DNA of 64,000 bases from contig NZ_LZSO01000017.1 in the NCBI RefSeq assembly GCF_001665785.1, positions 62,001-126,000 of the forward strand. Direction: 5' to 3'. A program made the position numbers and the translations under genes. This document shows, in pieces, positions 37,351 through 43,617 of this stretch. The notes beneath the pieces were generated by a model, which had not been told where the DNA came from, did not search any database, and was given only the letters and a program-made list of their open reading frames with translations. This stretch comes from Mycolicibacterium peregrinum. Lineage in GTDB: Bacteria > Actinomycetota > Actinomycetes > Mycobacteriales > Mycobacteriaceae. Position 1 is the first letter of the stretch. Every line of letters begins with the position of its first letter.

Positions 37351-38106
37351 ATGGCGCTGATCTCGGCAGCGATATGCCCCCACCCGATGAGGTTGATTCC
37401 AGCCCTGGCCGGACGTAGCCGCCGGTGGAACAGTTTGCGTGACGCCTGCAGAGAAGCGGTTGGGCGACTACAGATCCCGGTTGTGGGAGGCGGGCATGAA
37501 CCGTCTCCGGATGCGCCCCAGTTGGTTGCGGTCGTTGGTGGTGACGACTCGACACGGAGTTTCGACCCGGCCGGGGCGTATCCCAGCCTGTTCGCGAGCG
37601 GAGTTCGCTGGAGGTCCGGATGGGGACAGGACGCAGACGACGCACAACCGCTGCCGTTGACGCTCTCACTGGGCTACTGGCTTTTCGTGTCGTCAAGACC
37701 GGGTGACAAAGGGATGATCGTCGCCGACTGCGCATTCGAATCGATCGATTTCGATGCCTCGCTTGAGGATTGCGCTGCGCTCGGTCGAGATCTGGCCGGC
37801 CGGGCCGACCGAGTGGCGATGATCGTCATAGGGGAGGGATCGACGTGTATGACTGCGGCGGATCGAGCCGACCACGCGGAAGAGGCAGACGTGTACGACA
37901 AGGCGGTCATGCGGGCATTGGAGCACGGCGATTACGACGCACTGACTCGGCTTGGGGAGAACAGCCTCGTCATGACCGGGCGGGCGCCGTGGCGGGTGCT
38001 GGCCGGAGCCGCAGCGGGGCATGAATTCGAGGGCCGATTGCATGCGCGCGGTCGGGTGAGCGACCGTGGGCATTTCGTGGCGAGTTGGACGCGACGTCCT
38101 AGTTGA
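37351..38106 (+). CDS. Class III extradiol dioxygenase-like protein
   Basis: A 251-residue protein resembling M. tuberculosis Rv2728c and the LigB/MEMO fold. The start LISAAICPHPMRLIPALAG and the closing LAGAAAGHEFEGRLHARGRV are typical. The conserved His in ICPHP could bind metal, but the full set of iron ligands of true extradiol dioxygenases is not evident. It ends in an 8-nt overlap with the convergent arr gene. Function unknown. Confidence 0.72.
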   Translation: MALISAAICPHPMRLIPALAGRSRRWNSLRDACREAVGRLQIPVVGGGHEPSPDAPQLVAVVGGDDSTRSFDPAGAYPSLFASGVRWRSGWGQDADDAQPLPLTLSLGYWLFVSSRPGDKGMIVADCAFESIDFDASLEDCAALGRDLAGRADRVAMIVIGEGSTCMTAADRADHAEEADVYDKAVMRALEHGDYDALTRLGENSLVMTGRAPWRVLAGAAAGHEFEGRLHARGRVSDRGHFVASWTRRPS

Positions 38107-38509
38107 TGATCTCGCCGCGGCTATCGGCGTGGATTGCAGCGAGCCGATCCCGCCACGTCTGGAGAGCCTCCGGCGTCAGTCGCGTCCAGTCGGTGACCTC
38201 GCCGACGATGCGGAGTGGCTCCTTGGTCCGGTAGGACCGGGTGGGATTGCCGGGGAACTTCTTGTCGGTGACGTTGGGATCGTTCTCGAACTCCCCGGTC
38301 GGTTCCACGGCATAGACCCGCGGAATCCCGTCGCCCGCGGCGAGTTCGGCGGCGAGGCCTGCGCCGTCGCGCAACGCGGTGAAGTAGATGTGATTCATCA
38401 CGATCTCGGGCCGGTAGTTGGAACGGAAACCGGCGGTGAGGTGATCGCCCACCCGCAGGTCGGCCTTGGTGCCGTGAAAGAACGGCCCGTCATCCAAAAC
38501 CTCGTCCAT
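38099..38509 (-). CDS. arr: Rifampin ADP-ribosyltransferase Arr
   Basis: A 136-residue enzyme of the Arr family, which inactivates rifamycins by ADP-ribosylation using NAD. The active-site residues H12 (FHGTKADL), Y42 (NHIYFTA) and D77 (FENDPN) match the H-Y-D triad of M. smegmatis Arr. The signature stretch KKFPGNPTRSYRTKEPLRIVG is intact. A -10 TAACCT (minus strand, 38521-38516) ends 6 nt before the ATG. It is chromosomal, with no integron or IS next to it on either side, so it is likely intrinsic. Confidence 0.93.
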   Translation of the reverse strand: MDEVLDDGPFFHGTKADLRVGDHLTAGFRSNYRPEIVMNHIYFTALRDGAGLAAELAAGDGIPRVYAVEPTGEFENDPNVTDKKFPGNPTRSYRTKEPLRIVGEVTDWTRLTPEALQTWRDRLAAIHADSRGEIIN

Positions 38510-38546
38510 CTCGACAGGTTACAAACAAAGAAGCTCGCGATGCTGT

Positions 38547-39131
38547 TCACATTCGGGGCCCGGCCGGCGGATCGAACGCGGCTGCGCGCGCACCGTGAAC
38601 CGCGGTGACGATGGCCGCGGTCGCGGCCTCCACTCCCGCCGCCGTATCGACGCGAAGGACCTCGCGGTCCCACGGCTCATAGGTCCGGTCCTCGACCTGT
38701 TGCCACGTCGGCACGGTCAGTCCTTCGATGTCTGAGGTCCGGGCTTCAACGCGTCTACGGTGCAGGTGTGGATCGCTGCAGATCACCTCGACGTCGATGA
38801 GTGTGGCTCGCGCGGTCCGTGCGGCTGCAGCCCAGGCTTGTCTGGTGATGCCGAGCGGATTGACGCTGTCGGCCACGACGTCATGCCCCGCGCTCAGGAA
38901 GTCGGATGCAATCGCATACGCGATCCGATAGCCGGCATCGGGAACCGCCTCCCAGCCGCCGGCCCGGTCGATGAATCCCGACGCCGTCATGGCCGCTTCG
39001 ATCGTGTCGAGTCGTACATGTACCGCTCCGACTTCAGCGCTCACGTGGCGTGCCACGGTGGTCTTGCCGACACCAGGAAGCCCCGACAGCACGACGAGAA
39101 CCGGGGTCGGCTTCTGGGCGGTCACGGCCAT
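38547..39131 (-). CDS. P-loop kinase-like protein
   Basis: A 194-residue AAA/zeta-toxin-like small-molecule kinase. The Walker A is GLPGVGKTT (17-25) and the acceptor region is VRLDTIEAAM. DVVADSVNPLGITRQAWAAAARTARA and the Arg-rich lid HLHRRRVEARTSDIEG are typical of gluconokinase/chloramphenicol-phosphotransferase-like folds. Starts further upstream (39170) are possible. Substrate unknown. Confidence 0.78.
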   Translation of the reverse strand: MAVTAQKPTPVLVVLSGLPGVGKTTVARHVSAEVGAVHVRLDTIEAAMTASGFIDRAGGWEAVPDAGYRIAYAIASDFLSAGHDVVADSVNPLGITRQAWAAAARTARATLIDVEVICSDPHLHRRRVEARTSDIEGLTVPTWQQVEDRTYEPWDREVLRVDTAAGVEAATAAIVTAVHGARAAAFDPPAGPRM

Positions 39132-39231
39132 CGATGCTACGTCCGGTTTGTCGGAGTGCGTGTCTAGCATGCTGCGGTACCGGCCGCCGAGGCGCCGGCG
39201 CAGTGACCGTAAATCCCCAGGAGTTGTTGAC

Positions 39232-39630
39232 ATGAAATTTCTTTCGACCCGCATCATCACCGCCGACGTCCAGCGGCTCGCATCGTTCTACGAGATGGTC
39301 ACCGGGGTCAGCGCCGTCTGGGGCAACGAACTCTTCGCCGAGATTCCGACGCCGGTCGGCACACTGGCGATTGGCAGCGTCAAGACCGTTCCGCTGTTCG
39401 GGCAAGGATCTGCCGAGCCGGCGGCGAACCGAAGTGTGATCGTCGAGTTCATCGTCGATGACGTGGATGCCGAGTACGCACGGTTGGGTGGACAGTTGGA
39501 CGACGTCGTCACCGAGCCCACGACGATGCCGTGGGGCAACCGTGCGCTGATGTTCCGGGATCCCGACGGCAATCTCGTCAACCTGTTCACGCCGGTCACC
39601 GACGCTGCTCGCGCCAAATTTGGGCTGTAA
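39232..39630 (+). CDS. VOC-family (glyoxalase/bleomycin-resistance-like) protein
   Basis: A 132-residue VOC protein: MKFLSTRIITADVQRLASFYEMVTG at the start, VIVEFIVDDVDAEYARLGG in the second half and MFRDPDGNLVNLFTPV at the end. AGGAG lies 8 nt before the ATG. Divergent from the kinase gene. Possible ligand-sequestering or isomerase role; not recognised further. Confidence 0.82.
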   Translation: MKFLSTRIITADVQRLASFYEMVTGVSAVWGNELFAEIPTPVGTLAIGSVKTVPLFGQGSAEPAANRSVIVEFIVDDVDAEYARLGGQLDDVVTEPTTMPWGNRALMFRDPDGNLVNLFTPVTDAARAKFGL

Positions 39631-39818
39631 ACCTATGTTAGCGTGGGGGAGTGGCAGGGCGTCTGTCACGATCTGCGCTTCCAGGTGAACGATCACCTGA
39701 ATCATTGCGGAGAGACCTGAGCCGATCAGGACATGTCCGGAATGGGGTGCTGCGCCTTTCGGCGCGCCAACTCCATTGCGCCGGTGGATCGATACCGGTG
39801 GACGAAGGGACATTGACG

Positions 39819-40172
39819 GTGGTCAACAAGGACGACAAGAACCTCAAGCAGGTCCTCGACAAGATCGCGGGGATGGATGAGCCGGCGCGCGGCATCATGC
39901 AGCGTATGCACGACGTGATCGTGACTGCCGCGCCCGAACTGAAGCCACGCATCTGGTACGGGATGCCGGGCTACGCCAAGTCCGCGAGCAGTCCCGTGCT
40001 TGTCTTCTTCCGGAACGACGAACTCATGAGCCTCGGGGTCAGCGAGAAGGCCACGCTCGAGCCCGCCGGGGGCAAGGACGGTTTGTTGATGCCCGCAGCC
40101 TGGTACTTCGACAGGTTGGACGACGTCACCGAGCAGCGTGTCGCCGAGATCGTTCGCGCCGCGATCGAGTAA
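39819..40172 (+). CDS. DUF1801 domain protein (copy 2)
   Basis: A 117-residue DUF1801 protein (MDEPARGIMQRMHDVIVTAAPELKPRIWYGMPGYA, then VLVFFRNDELMSLGVSEKATL). It is only distantly similar to the copy at 36426, but both lie next to a SnoaL-like gene on the opposite strand and both starts follow ACATTGACGGT. The GTG at 39819 is tentative. Two perfect palindromic elements, CAGGTGA/TCACCTG (39682-39699) and GGACATGTCC (39729-39738), lie upstream. Confidence 0.7.
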   Translation: MVNKDDKNLKQVLDKIAGMDEPARGIMQRMHDVIVTAAPELKPRIWYGMPGYAKSASSPVLVFFRNDELMSLGVSEKATLEPAGGKDGLLMPAAWYFDRLDDVTEQRVAEIVRAAIE

Positions 40173-40193
40173 TCGATAGGTCGAGCGCCGATT

Positions 40194-40573
40194 TCACTCG
40201 ATGGATTCCACCCACTGAGTGCGGGACGGACCGGGGTAGAACGGATCACTGAAATACTGTGTCTCGCGGGTGACTTCACCGTTCGCGAACTCCGTGATGC
40301 TCACCACGTAGGAAGGTTGGCCGTCGTACGTCAGGACCAGCTCACTGATCCACAGGTCACCGCCGCCGACGACGCGGCGGACCGTGAAACGTTTGGACTC
40401 GGCTGAGCTTCCCGCGACGTCTGGATGTTGCCGCGGCCCCGGATCCGCTCACCTGATTGGGGATATTCGAGGATCGCGTCCACGCGATAGATTCGATGCT
40501 CTGCATCGAAGTCGTTGGCATCGGATGCTGCCCAATGCGACTGGAGCTCGACCCGCATTCCGTCATCCGTCAC
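40194..40573 (-). pseudogene. SnoaL-like gene, frameshifted copy
   Basis: A duplicate of the gene at 35986-36366. It opens VTDDGMRVELQ and continues HWAASDANDFDAEHRIYRVD through SREAQPS in one frame. A single-base deletion near 40400 (CCGAGTCC in place of CCGAACGCC) then moves the homologous ending, LTYDGQPSYVVSI through RTQWVESIE, to another frame. Length is 380 bases, one fewer than the 381 of the intact copy. No function is expected. Confidence 0.82.
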
Positions 40574-40762
40574 GGCTATTGCGGTATCTGTCGAAGGTGG
40601 CCCAAAGGGTCTTGATGATCCGGCTGATGTCGACCTCGGTCTACACCCCGCCGCAGCGCGAAGGGGCCTCGTGCGGAACGCCGTGCCATGGATAGATGGT
40701 GCATGGGCCGGGTTTCGGCACAACGCCTCGGACTGCTGCTCAATGCTGACCTGCTCTGATCC

Positions 40763-40939
40763 GGGACATCGCTGACAGGTGGATGTCTCGGGACGTCGCT
40801 GACACCTGAGGGCGGCTATGGGCCAGGTTGGTTCATGGCTCAGAAGGTGACGGCGATGGATATTCGTGCCGCGACGGCGTTGGCCGGGCAGGTGCAGAAC
40901 GTGGCGGGGTTCTGCCGAGAACAGGGGATCAGTCGATGA
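40763..40939 (+). mobile_element. Truncated end of an IS481/IS3-like insertion sequence
   Basis: Two direct copies of GGGACRTCGCTGACA (40763-40777 and 40790-40804, one difference) are followed by an ATG at 40835 that encodes MAQKVTAMDIRAATALAGQ and then VQNVAGFCREQGISR before a TGA at 40937. The peptide looks like the first 34 residues of an integrase-core transposase, cut off inside its helix-turn-helix. The junction is near 40929, where the stop of the minus-strand neighbour begins. The rest of the element is missing. Confidence 0.6.
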
Positions 40940-41624
40940 TCACGGAGATCTCATCACCCAGTCGGTAACCGGGTGCGAGCGGCAATTCGTCGCCGCTCCA
41001 GAACGAGCCGGGATCGAACCAGTTGTAATGCTTCTCGGTGGTCAGCAGGCCCATCTCCTCGTAGGTGATGGCCACGGTTTCGGCGCAGTAGGCGGTCTCC
41101 AGTCCGACCTGGCGGCTGCGTGCCTTTTTGCGGTCGGCTGACTCACGAACTTTCTTGTGCACGAAGGGAATTCCGCGGGTGAAGTCGCTGACGATCGGTA
41201 CCCGTCCGCGCAGCCAGCGTCCGGTCAGTCGCGCGGTGGTAGGGAAGGCGGTGCCGTTCATCCGGGCGATCACCTTGAGCAGCTGGTCCTCCTGCTCGCG
41301 CGACGCGAAGGGGGTGAGCTGACGCAACCAGCAGCGTTGCCCGTAGCTGTGCGCCCACCGTTCCACGACTTCGCGGGCATCGTTGAGTTGCACCCCGCGG
41401 TGGTTGGTGCCGGTCCACACGTCGAGCATCTTGTCGCCGAGTTCGGCATGCCAGATCAGCGGCGGTAGATCATCGATCGCCACCGTCATGCCGACATGGT
41501 TGACCGGGCTGTTGGTGAGGGTCTGGATCGCCCGGTCCGGCCCGGAGCCGCCGCGAAACAGCCAGATGTCACCGGTCCGGGTCTCCTCGAGCGCCTTTGT
41601 CAACGACACGGTGTTCGCCTTCAC
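40929..41624 (-). CDS. Permuted papain-like (YiiX/NlpC-P60-type) protein
   Basis: A 231-residue protein with features of the circularly permuted NlpC/P60 group: TGDIWLFRGG near the start, the His in PVNHVGMTV, and the Cys in AYCAETVAITYEEMGLL. In this group the His precedes the Cys in sequence, as here. Such enzymes act as amidases or lipid-modifying enzymes. No signal peptide. The GTG start lies 26 nt from a divergent small gene. Its 3' end abuts the IS remnant. Confidence 0.65.
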   Translation of the reverse strand: MKANTVSLTKALEETRTGDIWLFRGGSGPDRAIQTLTNSPVNHVGMTVAIDDLPPLIWHAELGDKMLDVWTGTNHRGVQLNDAREVVERWAHSYGQRCWLRQLTPFASREQEDQLLKVIARMNGTAFPTTARLTGRWLRGRVPIVSDFTRGIPFVHKKVRESADRKKARSRQVGLETAYCAETVAITYEEMGLLTTEKHYNWFDPGSFWSGDELPLAPGYRLGDEISVIID

Positions 41625-41650
41625 AAGCGAAGCTTATGCACACTTGGTGC

Positions 41651-41821
41651 ATGCGAAGCATCTGGAAGTGGGTGGGACTGGCCGGTGTCGCCGGCGTCGT
41701 TGCAGGTGGCGTCATGGTGGCGCGTGATCAGCGTCGCCGAAATGCCTACACCCCGCAGGACATTCGCGAGCGTCTGCACCAGCGGTTGGCCGAGGCCGAG
41801 CACGGCGAACCGAAGCGCTGA
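41651..41821 (+). CDS. Small single-span membrane protein
   Basis: A 56-residue protein with one N-terminal membrane span (WKWVGLAGVAGVVAGGVMVA) and a basic, then mixed-charge cytoplasmic tail (RDQRRRNAYTPQDIRERLHQRLAEAEHGEPKR). Similar short anchors with a YTPxxIRERLHxRLAEA tail occur widely in mycobacteria. The inverted repeat TGCAC/GTGCA (41637-41651) sits over its start, between it and the divergent gene. Function unknown. Confidence 0.7.
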   Translation: MRSIWKWVGLAGVAGVVAGGVMVARDQRRRNAYTPQDIRERLHQRLAEAEHGEPKR

Positions 41822-41824
41822 CTC

Positions 41825-43489
41825 CTACTGCATCAACTCGGCAATGTCGGTGGGTATCGGTGCGACCGGCTCGCGGCGCACGCCGTGGTGCGGTGACCAC
41901 ACCAGGTTCACCCGCAGCGCCGGGTCGAGATCGGGGTAGTCGGAACGGATGTGGCAGCCCCGGGTCTCGCGTCGTTCCAGCGCACACTCGAGCGTGGCGC
42001 GGGCGGAAAGCACTGCGGACCGGAGGTCGAAGGCGTGCGCCAGGTCCGCGAAGCCGCTGATGTCGGTGTGCACACCCACGTCGGCCATGCGCGCCTCGAT
42101 CTCCCCGAGCGCTGCCAGTCCGGAGAGCAGGCCGGTCTCGTCTCGGACCACTCCGGCGTGCTCGGTCATCAGGTTGCGCACCGCACGCTGCAACCCGCGG
42201 ATGTTCTCACTGCCATCGGCGGCCAGCAGTCGGTCGACTTGCGCTTCAGCTTCACGGACCGCCGCCAGCGAGCGACGCTGGGCGGTGAGCCGCGCCGAGT
42301 AGTCGGCTGCGGCTTGCCCGGTCAGCCGGCCGTAGACCATCACCGCGATCAAGGAGTTTCCGTCCAGCGGGCCCGCGCCGTGCAGTCCGGTGGTGGCTTC
42401 GCCGGTGACGAACAGCCCGTCGACCTCGGTGCCGTGGTCCTGGGGCCGGACCGCGACCCCGCCCAACGAGTAGTGCGCGGTCGGGGCCACCTCGATCGGG
42501 TCCCGGGTGACGTCGCGCCCCTGGAGCTCCAACACGGTCTGGTAGACCTGCGGCAGTCGGGTCATGACCTTCTCGGCAGGTAGATGCGACAGGTCCAGCC
42601 AGACCCCGCCGGTCCGGGTGCCGCGCCCCGCTTTGATCTCGGCGTAGGACGCCATCGCGGCCCGGTCCTGACTGGTGCGCTCCATGTGTTCGGGGTCGTA
42701 GCGGGTCATGAACCGTTCGCCGACGGTGTTCAGTAGTAAACCGCCCTCTTCGCACACCGAATCGCTGAGCAGCGTCCCTGCCGCGTTTTCGGGACCGAGT
42801 AAGCCGAATGGCCGGAACTGCACCAGTTCGGCGTCTCGCAACCCGGCGCCGGCCTCGGCGGCGAGGCGGAACGAGTCGCCGGTGTTCTCGTCCCGGCGGG
42901 CCGACGTCCGGCGCCAGATCCGGGTGTGGCCACCTGTCGCCAGGACCACCGCGTCGGCGTGCACGAGATACCGTGCGCCGTCGACGAGATCGAAGCCGTA
43001 GGCGCCGAAGACCGCTCCGTCGTTCACCAGGATCTGAGTCACATAAACCGTCGGGAGGATCGGGATCCCGAGCCGGACCGCGTGTTCACGCAGGACGCGT
43101 TGCACCTCGCCGGCGTCGGCCTTGCGCCGGTACGGATGGGTCCCGGTGGCCCGGCCTGCGTCGTGACGCTCGAAGCGCATGCCGAAGCGCTCCAGGTCGT
43201 GGATGCCTTGGGCGGCGCCCTGGGCGACCCGCTGCACGGTGCACGGATCGGCCAGCAGGCGGCTTTCCAGCAGGGTGTCGGCCGCGTGCTGTTCCCAGCC
43301 GTCGCCGGTGTCCAGCGCCGCGTTGATCCCGCTGAGCGTCAGACCGGTGTGATCGTCATCCGGTGTGTGCTTGCCCACTGCCGTGACCGCCACCCCGGCC
43401 TCGGCGAGTTCGATGGCCACTCGCAACCCGGCACCCCCGACCCCCACCACCAGGACAGACGTGGCGAGCTGATGTTCGCGGGGTGACAT
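41825..43489 (-). CDS. FAD-dependent fumarate reductase/succinate dehydrogenase-type flavoprotein
   Basis: A 554-residue flavoprotein of the SdhA/FrdA/NadB superfamily. The FAD motif is VVGVGGAGLRVAIELAEAG, the substrate/FAD loop is APTAHYSLGGV and the late FAD contact is GAGPLDGNSLIAVMVYG. RDENTGDSFRLAAEAG and HMERTSQDRAAM are also family features. No iron-sulfur or membrane subunit lies nearby, so it is not a canonical complex II. It could be a soluble fumarate reductase or an L-aspartate-oxidase-like enzyme. Divergent from the first LAL regulator gene. Confidence 0.82.
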   Translation of the reverse strand: MSPREHQLATSVLVVGVGGAGLRVAIELAEAGVAVTAVGKHTPDDDHTGLTLSGINAALDTGDGWEQHAADTLLESRLLADPCTVQRVAQGAAQGIHDLERFGMRFERHDAGRATGTHPYRRKADAGEVQRVLREHAVRLGIPILPTVYVTQILVNDGAVFGAYGFDLVDGARYLVHADAVVLATGGHTRIWRRTSARRDENTGDSFRLAAEAGAGLRDAELVQFRPFGLLGPENAAGTLLSDSVCEEGGLLLNTVGERFMTRYDPEHMERTSQDRAAMASYAEIKAGRGTRTGGVWLDLSHLPAEKVMTRLPQVYQTVLELQGRDVTRDPIEVAPTAHYSLGGVAVRPQDHGTEVDGLFVTGEATTGLHGAGPLDGNSLIAVMVYGRLTGQAAADYSARLTAQRRSLAAVREAEAQVDRLLAADGSENIRGLQRAVRNLMTEHAGVVRDETGLLSGLAALGEIEARMADVGVHTDISGFADLAHAFDLRSAVLSARATLECALERRETRGCHIRSDYPDLDPALRVNLVWSPHHGVRREPVAPIPTDIAELMQ

Positions 43490-43617
43490 GGAATCTCCTG
43501 GGGCAGACGACCGGTTATAAGTACCGACCGGGCGGCGTCACGGTTTGTGACAATCCCGGTAGATTTCTCGCCAGCCGTGCACACCCGTGCCGCCCAGCCC
43601 TGCCAGGAGCCGTACGC

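Noticed and set aside
38099..40939. The arr region as an integron or resistance transposon
   Set aside because: No integrase, attC-like repeats or paired IS ends were seen. The only IS trace is one truncated end 2.3 kb away, and arr has its own mycobacterial-type promoter.
43537..43551. GTCAC/GTGAC inverted repeat upstream of LAL1 as a CRP site
   Set aside because: The mycobacterial CRP consensus is TGTGA-N6-TCACA; the arms here are in the opposite order.
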